From positions 62,001-126,000 of the forward strand of contig PUQB01000233.1 in assembly GCA_003024785.1 (NCBI GenBank): 64,000 nucleotides of DNA, written 5' to 3'. This DNA is from Selaginella tamariscina (taxonomy: Eukaryota; Streptophyta; Lycopodiopsida; Selaginellales; Selaginellaceae). Positions 44,231-56,974 of the stretch are shown in pieces. The position numbers and the translations under genes were made by a program. Under the pieces are notes generated by a model. The model ran no database searches and had not been told where the DNA came from. It saw only the letters and a list, made by a program, of their open reading frames with translations. Numbering within the stretch: position 1 is the stretch's first letter; each line of letters starts with the position of its first letter.

Positions 44231-47200
44231 ATCGACTGGAGGTCTAGGACGCTCACGTTTTCCTCTCCACAGCCAGGATCAATCCTGTACCTTCCTGCGT
44301 GCAGGATACATCCTTGGTGTCTGAGGCAGTACAAGCTACAGGATTGACCGTGCCTGTTCCTGTACCAGTGTTGAAGACTCCTCCTCGACAGGATTCACCT
44401 CATGTCAGTTCCTCAGCACATCCGCAGGCTCTCCACTCCTGTAAGTTTGCGGATTCCTGTACAGGGTTCTTCCAATCCTGTATCAGTGTCGAAGGTTCCT
44501 CCTCAACAGGATCCACCTCCTGTTGGTTCGTCAGCACACTCAGGCTTCCCTCACTCCTGTGCAACCACGGACTTCTGTACAGGATTCTTCCAATCCTGTA
44601 CACTCGTCAACATCCACACAGGTTTTTTTCCCAATCCTGCCTCCTTTTGTTACTCTCTCTGTTCCACCCCCAAGATCCTTCCTCTTTTTCAGTCACAGCT
44701 CCCTCCTTCTCCTCTCCGAGTTCTTACCACTACCATGCATGAACTTACCACTGATCCTGCTCCTTTCCACCTTTTTGCCTTTCAAGTAACTCCTACGTCC
44801 TCTTCTACCTTTCCTGTGTCTGACTCTCCTGTTTTTCAATCTCCTTCTCCTCTCCTTTCCTTCTCCTCCTTCTTCCCTACCATCCAAGTATCACTTTAAG
44901 GACGTTTTTGACAAGCACAAGGCTGCAGTTCTTCCTGTTCACAGGTCCTACGACTGTCCTATTGATCTTGCGAAGGAAAGACTCCACCGTTCGGACCGAT
45001 TTATGCATTGTCACCCACAGAGTTGGAGGTTCTTCGTCAGTACATCGAGGACAACTTGGCATCCGGCTTCATTCGTCACTCAAAGTCCCCTGCAGGAGCG
45101 CCTATTTCTTTGTCAAGAAGAAGGATGGGAGTTTACGTTTGGTTGTGGACTACAGGGGTTTGAATCAAGTCACCATTCGGAATCGGTACCCGTTGCCATT
45201 GATCCCGGAACTTCTCGATCGGCTGCGAGGAGCAAAGGTGTTCACGAAGATCGACTTACGGGGCCTACAACCTTGTACGGATTCGTCCAGGCGATGAGTG
45301 GAAGACTGCCTTTCGTACAAGGTATGGACACTTCGAGTACACGGTGATGCCTTTCGGCCTTACCAATGCCCCAGCCGTGTTCCAACACATGGTGAACGAC
45401 ATCTTTCGTGACTTCTTGGACCAGTTTGTGGTGATCTACCTCGACGACATTTTGATTTTCTCCAAGGACCAGGCGGCACATGACAAGCATGTACGAGTTC
45501 TACAGCGGCTTCGCGAGCATGGCCTGTATGCGAAGTTGGAGAAGTGTTTTTTCGATAGGGATTCTGTGGAGTTCTTGGGCTACATCGTCTCTCCTGCTGG
45601 CGTTTCCATGGACATGCACAAGGTGAAGACCATCGTGGAGTGGGAGAGGCCCAAGTCTGTACGAGATGTACAATGTTTCCTTGGCTTTGCAAACTTCTAC
45701 AGGCGGTTCATACAGGACTTCTCCAAGCGTGTACTTCCACTCACGGAACTCACCAAGCGCACAGAGGTTTTCTCTTGGTCCGACAAGGCGGAACATGCAT
45801 TCACAACACTCAAGGACACCTTCACGACAGCTCCGATTTTAGCACATCCTGATCCTTCTCGTCCTTTCTTCGTTGAAGCAGATGCCTCGGATTTTGCAGT
45901 AGGATCCGTCCTATCACAAGTTGGAGAAGACAAGTTGCTTCATCCTGTAGCTTTTCACTCTCGTAAGTTCCTTTCGGCGGAGATCAATTACGAGATTCAT
46001 GACAAGGAACTCAAGGCCATTGTGGATTCGTTGAGGAGTGGCGGCATTTCCTGGAAGGTGCTGCATCCTGTACAAGTTCTTACGGATCACAAGAACCTGG
46101 AGTATTTTCAAACGGCTCGAGTTCTCAGTCGGCGACAGGCTAGGTGGGCGGAGTTCCTATCACGTTTTGATTTCGTCATCGTCTACAGGCCCGGTTTTCG
46201 GAATGGCAAGGCGGACGCATTGTCTAGGCGCTCTTACCTTGCACCAAGCCCGGGCGATCCTGCATTGACTGTCAAAGCAAGTGTTGTTGGGTCCTGATCG
46301 ATTCCGGCTTGCGGCACTACAGGTTCATCAGGCTCCAGCAAATTCAACACTCCTACAGGACATCCGTTCGCAGTTGGCTACAGACGACTTGGCAAAGAAT
46401 GTGTTCTCACACATTCATCCTGACATTGCAAGTTCCTCTTCCTCCAGTTCCCGTCCAGACTACAACCTGTTGCCATACAGGATGGACTCCTGTACCGGGA
46501 AGGTCTCCTGTACGTTCCTGTTGGTTTGCAGGACTCGTGTGGTACAGGATTGTCATGATACCCCGGCTACAGGTTTTGGTGTGGCCAAGACATGAGTTGG
46601 TGACTCGCAACTATTGGTGGCCTGGGTTGCGAGGTTTTGTGGAAAGGTTTGTACGGAGTTGTGACCTGCAACAGGTCGAAGATGCCTCATCATGCACCCT
46701 CTGGTCTTCTTCGTCCTCTTCCTGTTCCTTCTGCTCCTTGGAGATCCATTTCTATGGATTTCCTCACAGATCTTCCTCCTTCTCGTGGATTCGATGCAGT
46801 TCTTGTGGTGGTTGACCGTTTCACCAAGCAGGCTCATTTCCTACCCTGCAACAAGACAGCTACAGGTCAGACAACTGCGAGTTGGTGATCCGTGAGTGTT
46901 CCGACATCATGGTCTTCCTGAGAGCATTGTTTCCGATCGAGGTCCACAATTCATGTCCAAGTTTTGGCGAGAGCTTCTTCGGAGTCTACAGGTTAAAGCG
47001 GATCTTTCTTCAGGATATCCCGCAAACTGATGGGCAGTCAGAACGCACAATTCAGACCTTGGAACATATCTTCGTTGCTTCATCAGTTACCAACAGGAAC
47101 TGGTTGGACCTTCTTCCAATGGCGGAGTTTGCCTACAACAACTCCATTCACGCATCTACAGGCCAGACACCTTTCTTTGCTCTTACAGGCCACCATCCAC

Positions 47201-47815
47201 GTTTTGACTTTGCTCCTCCTGCTTCTCCTTCTTCCGCTCCTGCAGTACAGGATCGTCCAGCATCTTCGTCAGGTACAGGATGATCTCCAGGTTCATCTTC
47301 AGCAGGCACAGGAACGTACAAGCATCATGCTGATGCTCACCGTCAGCCGGCACCTGCATACAAGATTGGTGATCTCGTGTGGCTTCTTCGTCGACACATT
47401 CGCACCAACAGGCCTTCTTCTAAGTTGGATTTTCAACGATTGGGCCCTTACAGGATCGTGGCGGAGGTAAATCCTGTAGCTTTCCGACTCGAGTTACCAT
47501 ACGGTGAAACTTCATCCTGTGTTTCACACCTCCTTGTTGGAGCCGTATCATCCTTCTTCTCTTCCTGGTCGTGCTTCTTCTCCTCCCCCTCCTGTGGTCA
47601 TTGCTGGTGAACCTGAGTACGAAGTTGCAGCCATCCTTGATTCTCGTCTTCATCGCCGCCAACTTCAATACTTGGTGGATTGGAAAGGTTATTTGCCTAC
47701 CGATCGCACTTGGGAACCTGCATCCAACTTACTCCATGCTTCTTCCAAAGTTGCTGCCTTCCATCGGCATTATCCTGCTAAACCAGGTCCTAAGACTCGT
47801 GGAACTCGTCCTTAG
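44231..47815 (+). pseudogene. pol region of copy 2, frameshifted
   Basis: RT begins about 45100 and its YLDD lies in the 45344-46297 frame, which also covers RNase H (EADASDFAVGS). Integrase zinc finger about 46560-46680 and core about 46750-47060 are in several frames; the SDRG motif region is damaged. The chromodomain is about 47610-47740 and the final KTRGTRP precedes TAG at 47813-47815. Not able to give a full polyprotein as assembled. Confidence 0.85.
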
Positions 47816-47826
47816 GGAGGAGGTGC

Positions 47827-48389
47827 TGTCACAACCCGATACAGGATACAGGATTCCGGATACAGGATACAGGATGCAGGATTTCGGATACAGGATACGG
47901 GTTACAGGATATGCCTGCAGGATATTCCTACAGGATATACCTACAGGATATTCCTAAGGATATGCCTATAGGATATGCTACAGGATATGCCTAGAGGATA
48001 AGGGACACTATTCTTAGCTCATGACTAGATTAGACTCATGACCTAGATTAGCTTGGAGTTGTGAGCATAAAAGCTCCGACCTAATTGTTGTACAATCAGT
48101 TACTATCAACACCAGTCTTCTACGATCATTCTTGTTCTTGTCTTGTTCTTGTCTTGTCCTTGCCTCCTGCTCTTGTCTTGCTCCTGGATCCTGTCCTGTT
48201 CCTATCTTGTTCCTGGATCCTGTCCTGTTCCTGTCTGCTCCGGATCCTATCCTATCCTGTCCTGCTCCTGGATCCGTCTATTCCTGTCTTATTCCTAGTT
48301 CCTGTCCTGCCTCGGTCCTGTTCCTGAGTCAAGCCTTCCTGTTCTTGGAATCCTACTCTCTTCCTGGTTCCTGGATCGTGGCTTGACCA
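47827..48389 (+). repeat. 3' LTR of copy 2 (563 bp)
   Basis: Same ends as 42274-42820 except an extra C in the terminal TGACCA. It carries one more GATACAGGAT-type unit than the 5' LTR and lacks one TAGATTAGACTCATGAC unit. Confidence 0.88.
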
Positions 48390-48394
48390 GCAAT

Positions 48395-48510
48395 AAGTGG
48401 GGTTGTTTCTCATTACATCTAAGGCTTGTCAACATAGTTTGGTAGGTAACAATAATCAACTTCAAAGTAAAAGTAAAGGCCATAGTAAAAACTATGATAC
48501 TCTCTCTACC
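48395..48510 (+). repeat. Dispersed repeat family A, right part
   Basis: Colinear with about 52570-52670 (CTCATTACATCTAAGGCTTG..., AAAACTATGA). Completes the copy split by elements 1 and 2. Confidence 0.65.
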
Positions 48511-50399
48511 TTTGAAAATGTCAACGTCCTCGTTAACGGATAACTCCAACTCCAAGACTAGATAATGTTAAAAAAAAATTAACCAAAACTAACATTTCAC
48601 TCTATATAGAGTTAGCAAAAAAGTTCACATAATTTTCATTACCTCCCTTTGCATTACTCGAAACCAAGTACTTTAGAAGATGTTGGCGGCACCACTTGCG
48701 ACATGAAGACACCTGAAGACATTTGCATGTCACCTAACATAGACAAAATAATGGTTAATTAACTAGAATTTATATTGGAGACTTCTAGTTAATGTTGACT
48801 GCTGGCACCTAAGTTAATAAGTAATAAAGCCTTGCTTTATTCCTTTATTTTAAAACACACTTGACAACTCTATCGTCAAGCACATAATAAGCAACATGAG
48901 TCCATCTTAAATGTTTAACTCAACACCTTCACGTTTCTTCAATTTTCTAATAGTTCCACATCCCACATGTTATGATATTATAGCCTCACATTTCTACATC
49001 CTTCAGTGTTTCTCATTACCCCTTTACATAAGGGTCTACTACTATACTTATCCCTCATTAGTATATAGCTGCGCCAAATTGAGTATGAGACTTTTATTAA
49101 GATCAAGTTCTTTTCCAATACAAAAGTATTATCTTTGAAACCATGTTCTTTGTAAACATGTTAATCTGGCTAGAGGCAATCCTAGAGGCACATAGCTTTA
49201 CACATGTATATAACAAGGTCATGCCAACATGAAAATAGCCCCACCAAATATTAACTCTCTAAAGAGGTACATGCATCAAAATCTTCAAAATGAATATCCA
49301 ATTATTTTTGGCTCATCAATGTCACCAAACATAACTTATCAAACTTAGTAAGCTTTCTTACTTAGTTAATAAGTAGAGTGGAGAATACTAATTAATGCTC
49401 TTGTTAACCAAGAATCACCCTTTTCAAGAGCTTATCTTTTGTAATGCTATATTTTCAACTTAAAGAGTTAAGAATGAAAATGCCAAGTGTGCGCCGAACA
49501 CCTTTACTATGCAAGTCTTCTTATACTTAATAAACTTGAAAATGTAAACGTACATTTCCAATATTTTCTTTTTGTTTCTAGTAGAACACGCCATCTACCC
49601 CAAAACTGCACTGATAAGAATGTAGTATTAAATCTCTCTATGGCCAAAAACTATCTTTCTATCTCCTCATGATCCCACATGAGACAATGTCATAATCAAG
49701 TTAGTTAAACTAGCTAACTCAAAAAGTGCACACTTACAGGTTTCATGTTATACTTTGTTTAAATCAAAGAACTTGAATTTAGCAATATAATAAACCTAAT
49801 ATCACTTATAACAAGTATTATCGAAATAATGCAAACATCAAACATATTTTAACTATATCGCACCTTTGATCAACTACTTAACATATTTATTATATGTTAA
49901 TACCCAACTTTTTATCGTATTACAAGTCCAACACCTTAGCCTGCTTCTTAAGTTACACTCTTGAAAACATGCACTATAGTGAGAACTAGTTTAAGGTACA
50001 TGCATTTTCTATCAAAATGTAGTGTTCACTCTTATGTTTAGATACCCTTTTTTTTTCAAAGTCAAAGATGCACATTTGAACATTACATTTGAACACTCTT
50101 GCCGAACCAATATTAAATCTTGATCTAAACCAAAATTTAATGAACATTGTCTATTCTTAAATCATGTGTTATTGCCAATTTCATGCACCTTTAAAGAAAA
50201 AAAAAAAAAAAAATTCAATAATGTGCAAACTTAGTATATCACATGATTCACTCGTCATGTCTTACGGAAGTGTATAATATGTTAACTTATGCAAACTTAA
50301 AGTAAAGTAACTTGGAGAATTGTAAGGTAAAGTAACATGGGCAAACATAAGGTAAAGTAACTTGGCATGTAACTTGAAAGTTGCCTTTCAAGTGCTACC
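48511..50399. other. Intergenic, no gene seen
   Basis: Moderately AT-rich, with short unrelated ORFs only. A short tandem of AAGGTAAAGTAAC(T/A)TGG-like units lies at 50295-50375. The poly-A run at 50197-50213 may mark an old retroposed end. Confidence 0.4.
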
Positions 50400-50660
50400 T
50401 GTCACGACCTTGTGTAAAGGGCGAAATCTTTTAGAACAAGGGTGAAACCTTTGAGCTGAAAGGAGGAGATTGTATTCAAGAGAAAAATAAATACAAAAAT
50501 GAAACACAAGGTCGAAGACTGGTTTTGAATTGATTCTGAGAAACCTAGAACTGGAACCCTGTTTATATATCTGGGTCCTGAGGATTATGTGGTCCACAAC
50601 TGGTCTGGTATGTGTGGTCCACAACTAGTCTGGACATGCGTATGAATATACACCTTGCTG
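50400..50660. mobile_element. Possible solo LTR or LTR fragment
   Basis: Starts TGTCACGACC like the LTRs above, has TTTATATAT at 50569-50577 and an internal direct repeat TGGTCCACAACT (50590, 50614). No matching right end or target duplication was found, so this is weak. Confidence 0.3.
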
Positions 50661-50858
50661 TTGATGGTGTAATTTAGCATTTAGGATCATACGGATAAGT
50701 TGGCTAACGCATATGTGTGTTAGTAGAAAGGTCTTGGGTTCAAGTCTTGTGAAAGGCAAAAAATAATTTATGATCCTTACACTATCCATTCATAACCCAC
50801 ACCCACTTACTAAGCAAGTGTTCTCTAAAGAGTTATAGATCTTAGTACGTGTTAATCG

Positions 50859-50930
50859 AAAGTAGCAATTTAAAAACTTAGAAGTAGCAATTTAAAAACT
50901 TAGAAGTAGCAATTCAAAAACTTAGAACTA
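50859..50930. repeat. Three-copy 24-bp tandem repeat
   Basis: Unit AGAAGTAGCAATTTAAAAACTT, three copies, with one substitution in the last. Confidence 0.85.
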
Positions 50931-50999
50931 ACTCAACCCTAAAACACACAACATTTTAGGCAATCTTACTGATTGTAGAAAATAGCTTCAATACCAATT

Positions 51000-52670
51000 T
51001 ATCAGAGTTTTAACTTAAAGGGCCAACACGTGGTAACACATGGTTGCCAAGTGGCCATCTGGCATCAACACCCTATGTGAACAACACTAAATTTTCCAAA
51101 ACAACCTTGAAAGTCCAACTCAAATGTCCAAATAGGTATGAGACTTAGGTATGAGTCCTACCCTAAGTCCCCCTAGAATGACTACCCTCCGAACCCTAGA
51201 GGATAACCTGAGTAAACTTTAAGATCCTATCCCAAGAGACTTATACATGCTCATCCCCTAACTCTACCAAAGAGATGTGTTCCACACATAGCCCTGTGAC
51301 ATAGTTAAGGCATTGTCACTTATCCCTTAAGGAATCACCCTTATTCGAGATTACAATCCCTTTTGGGTAACAAGGGGTATCCTGAAACATGACTAACCCC
51401 TAAGGGTTTGGGTGGCCAAGTCATACGTTAGATTTAGGGTTTATATTTAGTGAGGACACAAGTATGCATTATAAGAGAACATGCTAAGTAAACAGGTTTG
51501 GATAACCCTAAGTACACAACTTTACGAGTGCCTCACGAATGGACTCTTGCTAATGAGCTTAGGTTGTTCAACCCTTGGATCTTAAGGAGAAAACCCCCCT
51601 TAGCCGAGTGTGACAATATTACATCCTAACCTCCCTTGAGTGAATGCCCAAGGTTTAACACTCTAACGTGAGCACAAGCATGTATGCTTGCTAGAGTATC
51701 TAGCCCCTCGGCATTGAGCCCATAAGACAACCCCAAAGGGTGTGCCACATGCGTTGTACCGTGTGCTATCCAAGCTAGTGTCACATCTTCATATAACATT
51801 GTTTCTCAAGATGTGGGCTATCATGCCATAACCTTTAGATTGAAGAGTTACACCAAATGCCATGAACGTGGCTCTCAAATACCACCCCTTTGTGAACCCA
51901 TAGGAACTTGATAAGAAAACCTGTCAATTAAGATCTCACGCCCACATTTGGATAAGAGCACAAATGTGCCCTACCTAGTTATGAGTGTTACTCTTAACTT
52001 GACATGGAGGAGGCTAGAGACATGTCTCAACCTCACCCTTGAAACGTGTAATCTGACAAGATTTTCTAGGCATGGATTCACCAACATTAATGGTAGGCTG
52101 CCCCCGAAGGTGAGATGACCCCTGCTATTTAAAAGTTAAGGTGGCATAATAAAGGGTTGTGCCTTGATAACACAAGCTATAGCTTGCATCGACAAAAGAA
52201 TAACAAGCTCAATTATGAACCCAAGAACCCTCACTACATATACTACTTAATATTATATTATATGTGACAAAGTCTCCCCTCCTGTTTTCCTATTTTGTAA
52301 AGTAAGTTAGCATAAAATATCATTCCCAATAGGAATATACTTAGTGAGTTTAACCTAATGATAAGGAGTTTAGGGCAAACCTAGGGTTAGGTCAACCTTA
52401 AGGATATCCGACATGCCGAACTCACCGAAACTAACCAATAATCCAACCAAGATACAAACAACAAGAGTAAGAATTTTCTAAAAGGTAAGTGCTACCTTCA
52501 TCTAAAGTTTCTTGAGATATTTAAGGATAGTCAGTTGACTACCCCTAAACACCTAGGTGCACTAAACACGTTGTTTTTCACTACATTTAGGGCTTATTAA
52601 CATAATTTAATAAGTAACAACAATCAACTCCAAAGTACAAATAAAGGTCATAGTCAAAACTATGACAATG
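51000..52670 (+). repeat. Dispersed repeat family A, longest copy in the window
   Basis: Non-coding unit of at least 1.67 kb, colinear with 35110-35722 + 42113-42268 + 48395-48510 and with 63255-64000. It has no recognisable ORF and no defined ends, and could be a large non-autonomous element. Confidence 0.7.
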
Positions 52671-52689
52671 TTGATTCATTAACTATTTA

Positions 52690-54439
52690 GTTGGTACTCA
52701 TGGTGAAACTCAATTGTAATAAGTTTGACACTAAGGTTGTTCAAGAACAATGGAACAACTGCAAGAGGTTGTACCAAAAGCATCTTTGTCATGTGCTTCT
52801 GCCCATGATTGGACATGCATATGATGGGGATGGACGTGGATAAAAATGCATGTTATATAATTATACACATAGAAATGATGATCAAGATTCTTTCCATAAT
52901 AGAAAAAATTGATCAATCCCATTGACTCTCCAACCAAAAGACTTTACCTAGGGAACTTCATGGTACACATAAATGATGTATAGAGCGTATACAACAAATG
53001 CTCAAGCCAGGGTTTGAATTGCTGTGACATAGAAAGAAAAGATAGACAAAACTAGCGATTTGCACAAGTGTTGTGTTAAGACTAGTGAGGGAGTGGTTAA
53101 AGTTTTGATGTGAAGAAGTAATCAATAGACCAACTTTTGCCTTCTACAGAAAATGTGACAATGATGTAAATGGTAATTTTGATATAAATATGATTTTCCA
53201 GATAATCATCCTCTGCCTACTCCTACTTTGTCACCAAGCAAGAGGTGGTTCTACTAGTATCTTTGGAAGTGCCGAGCAAACTAGAGGAATGACCCCTCAA
53301 TTATTTCTCTTGTGCATGTTTGAACCATTTATAAACATGTATTTATTTAGGAGTGATGAAAAGTAACTGCTGAATCAATTTCTAGAGACTCTAAAGGGAT
53401 GTATCTTACATAAATATTTTAATACATACATAAATATATAATTTTTATTTATTGACTTGGTTACTAACTTAATTTTCTTTATGCAAATAAGTACAAGTTG
53501 ATGAAAGGCAAAGTCAAAGAAAACACATGTGTTAAATAAATTAACTTATTAAATGTAATATATAGGTATATATTATTTATATATTGGTTTCAAAATTCAA
53601 TACATGGGTAAAAATTATATTAAGAGTTTATAATTTTAACAATAATTTTTTCAAGTCAGTGATGGATAAGGAGTGTATTATTTATTCTTATTAAGTCTTT
53701 ATACACATAGATGCCACTAGTACATAAGGGTGTGGAATCCCTGAGATTATTGCATTACTATACGAATATACATCCATGTTAAGATTGGATGGAATGTTAG
53801 AAGTTTATTTATGGGACTAAATACAAGTGTACATCAAAACATCTCAAGAGATTTCATATAAACCTATTCTTATCCCATCCCGTTAAGACTTAAGCATCAC
53901 TGAATGTCCGAAGAAAAAAGTGATCGATTCAAACCTTTACAGGTCTAGTCTCTTGCTCGGATACTGTCTCGAGCTTCAATCTCCAAACCACAGCTCACAA
54001 GCACACACCAAAGTCAAAAGTAAACAAAAACAAATGAATATAAACCATTTTGTAACAGATGCCCAAAGTAACTTCATGACAACCACTATAGCATACCACA
54101 TACACATCCACCCAAGATCAGAAATCAAATGTTCAAGAATAGGATTGGTATTCAAAATTTGATTGGATTTTTCTATTTAATACGTGATGAACGTGTGACT
54201 ACTATTTAAAGTGCCATTAATATTTTTATTATTTAAAACATTTATATACAAGTGTGATCTAAAATGTTAAATGAATTGAAGTTATTGTGGAATTGTGAAA
54301 TTATAAAATGTCAAGATTTTGAATATAATATTTTAATGTCACACATCATAAATATAACTTATAAATTGAATCTAAAAATTAAAGTATCATTAATGAAGTT
54401 ACCATATCTCTAACATATTGTTTTGCAACATTTTTGTTT
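52690..54439. other. Intergenic, no gene confidently seen
   Basis: AT-rich. An AG-preceded block near 53201-53300 reads open for about 30 codons but in shifting frames. No family assigned. Confidence 0.4.
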
Positions 54440-54444
54440 TCAAT

Positions 54445-54571
54445 TGTTAGGCACCACTACGTACAATTAGAGACCCTCACAATACCACCCGACCTCCCCG
54501 AGCTGTCTCTAATCTCCACACGCTGCTCTCTTTCTGGGAATATTCTTTGATTCGTTATATGGGTCATAACA
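54445..54571 (-). repeat. 3' LTR of copy 3 (127 bp)
   Basis: TGTTAGGCACC ... GGTCATAACA, paired with 58218-58347. Confidence 0.92.
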
Positions 54572-55220
54572 ATCCTCCCACCATTAGCAAGTCCTTGTCC
54601 TCAAGGGCAGTATAACTTACTCAATTGGTTCGTTCATTAGCCTTGTACATCCACAAAGAATTTACCCGAGACTCGTTCCTTGTGAGTACTCTCTTTAACT
54701 GGCTAACATGAAACACTAGGTGCACCCTCACTCCTTCTGGCAGTCGTAGTTGATATGTCACCTTATCAATACGCTCCAGAATCTCATAAGGACCTGATAC
54801 CTAGGAGACAACTATCATTGTGTCCCTTTCGTAAGGCCACAATAATGTTCGCCTTACATGTGTGGCAAATACCACTCAGAATATACATAATCTCCCACAA
54901 CTCTTGGAAGCTTCTGTGCTAATAACAAACTTGATAGCTCAGCTCTGAGCTACTTGTAAGTTCTTCTTGCACAAACTTTAAATGTTTCTAAGCTCAACAC
55001 TCAGATCTTTAGCTTCCTCATCCATGTTGCCTTGAGCTTTCTTACTTGCTAAACCCAGCTCAAAAGCTTGAAATGCCATCCAAACATAGCAATATGGACT
55101 CATTCCAATGCCACTGTGTCCTTGGCAAATGAGTGATAAAGTCTATAAAGATACTGCCCCATCGCCTGTCTAGAATAGGCAATGGTACTAATAGCCCACT
55201 GGTTTTTCCCTAAGCACCAC

Positions 55221-55418
55221 TTACTGACACTTGTCACAAGTCCTGCAGTATTCTATGATATTAGCTTTCACATTCCTCCAATAGAACCTTCTCTTGATTA
55301 ACTCATACATTTTCCTCCCCCCAAAATGACCAGCCTCCGAGTGATCATGATGGAAATATAGTACCTGGTTGATCAAATGGTCCACACGAGGAAGATACAC
55401 ATGGCCATTGTAGTACAA
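55221..55418 (-). pseudogene. Integrase zinc-finger remnant of copy 3
   Basis: H2C2 integrase N-terminal domain: HHDHSEAGHFG ... RRFYWRN ... CRTCDKC. Open for 65 codons; not followed by a recognisable intact catalytic core. Confidence 0.8.
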
Positions 55419-55681
55419 AACTCCATCCTAAAAATGAGAATGGTGGCTCTAGCTGTCCTCTGAACTCCTGCACCTCAGCGTCTTGTGCTTGAGCATGTTG
55501 AACTACTTGGCTAAACTCATTAACTGTCCTTGTTAATGCATTACATAAGTGTGTTTGGAATTCTCTACCACTGTGGCTCTCCTAACGTTGACAAAGCATA
55601 TACCACCACGTTAGCCTTTCCCATGCAATGCTCAATAGGAAATTTGCCAAACTCCATGAGCTTAACCATCCAGCGAGCTTG

Positions 55682-56720
55682 CTAAGAGTTTAACTCTTTC
55701 TCGTTACAAGATACACCAAAGTCTTGTAATCTGTAACACTTTGAAACTTGCACCATAAAAATAGTGCCTCCAAACTCATAATGCATTATAATAGCCAGTA
55801 GTTCTTGCTCATACGTTGAGTATTGTTGCTCTGCAGGATCAAGTACAACTCTTATAAGCAATAGGCCTTCCCTCTTGCATAAGTACACTCCAATGGCCAC
55901 TCCACTTGCATCACACAATACCTCATAAGGCTTAGAGGGATCTGCAATACATAAAACTGGTGCACGTACCAAAGCTTGTTTCAAAGCTTGGAAACTGCTC
56001 TTTTCTGAAGCACTTCATGCAAAGGGAAACGTCCTTCCTCAGCAACCTAGTTAACGGAAAAGCTTTCTTGGCATATCCTTAACATACCGCCGGTAATAAC
56101 TAGCCATGCCCAAGAAACTCCGTAACTCTTCTGTATTGTTAGGAACTGGCCATTGCTCCACACCTTCTATGGATCAATCTTCACTCCACTTGGCATCACA
56201 ATGTGACCCAAATACTCCACTTTGCACTGAGTAAATGCACATTTGCTCTTCTTTTCATAGAGCTTTTTCTCCCTCAACAACTGAAGAACTCTTTGCAAAT
56301 GCTGCACATGCTCATTCATATTCTTACTGTAAATAAGAATATCGTTGAGGAAGATCTCCACAAAGTCGTGCAAGTAGTCAAAACACCTCAGTCGTCAACC
56401 GAGTGAATGTGACTGGGCATTTGTTAGCCGAATGGCATAACAGTGAATTCGAAATGCCCAACTATCTTGGTGAACACTCTGGCTCCACCAAGATGATCCA
56501 TGATAGTATCCACACATGGCATGGGCATCTTGTCCTCACTGTTTGCTTGTTGAGAGCTCTATAGTCTATGCACATCCTCATGGTGCCATTTTTCTTCCTG
56601 ATAAGCAATACTGGTGGCACCAAATGAAAACTTGCTCAGTTGTATGAAGTCATATTCCAATAGCTCCATCACTTGTCTCTTAACCTCTTGCTCCTTAACA
56701 TGGCTCAGTCGGAATGGCTT
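55682..56720 (-). pseudogene. RT and RNase H remnant of copy 3
   Basis: RNase H pieces (CDASGVAIGVYL, YSTYEQELLAI) lie at 55682-55984 and the RT palm at 56167-56373 (FLNDILIYSKNMNEH, CKVEYLGHIV). The catalytic pair reads LND instead of LDD, so the RT is probably dead. Frames are broken between blocks. Confidence 0.8.
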
Positions 56721-56974
56721 ACGGTAAATGGTTTTCGTACCCTATTCCAGCTCCACACCTCTTGCATGTGGTAGCCATGAGGTAGCTCAGGAGGGAAGAC
56801 GTCAGCAAACTCCTTGCACAACAGCTTTGCTCAAGGTGACAGTAAAAGAACTTGTTTGGAGACTCAAGCTTTGTTCCAACCAAGTGTCTTTCACTCACTA
56901 TACTCAAGCTTCATGTGCTTGGTGCTCCACTAGATCTTAGGATCCACACGCACTAGCTTCGCAAGAAAGAAAGT

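Larger units (their letters stand above)
42274..48389 (+). mobile_element. Ty3/gypsy chromodomain LTR retrotransposon, copy 2 (6,116 bp)
   Basis: Plus-strand relative of copy 1 with 5' LTR 42274-42820, 3' LTR 47827-48389 and GCAAT target duplication. Internal order is the same: gag (from 42913), protease (about 43880-44230), RT (about 45090-45600), RNase H, integrase (about 46560-47060), chromodomain (about 47610-47740). Coding sequence is closely similar to copy 1 but cut by many small deletions, so no long pol frame remains (longest about 317 codons, 45344-46297). The LTR promoter region differs from copy 1, marking a separate subfamily. Confidence 0.93.

Noticed and set aside
50400..50660. 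Solo LTR as a firm call
   Set aside because: Left end TGTCACGACC and TATA are suggestive, but no matching right end or 5-bp duplication was found.
50697..50752. TTGGCTAACGC ... GGGTTCAAGTCTTG resembling a tRNA-derived SINE head
   Set aside because: A-box and B-box are only loosely similar and no second copy was found in the window.
53201..53310. Exon-like block reading RGGSTSIFGSAEQTRG
   Set aside because: Frames shift within the block, no second exon, no family recognised with confidence.
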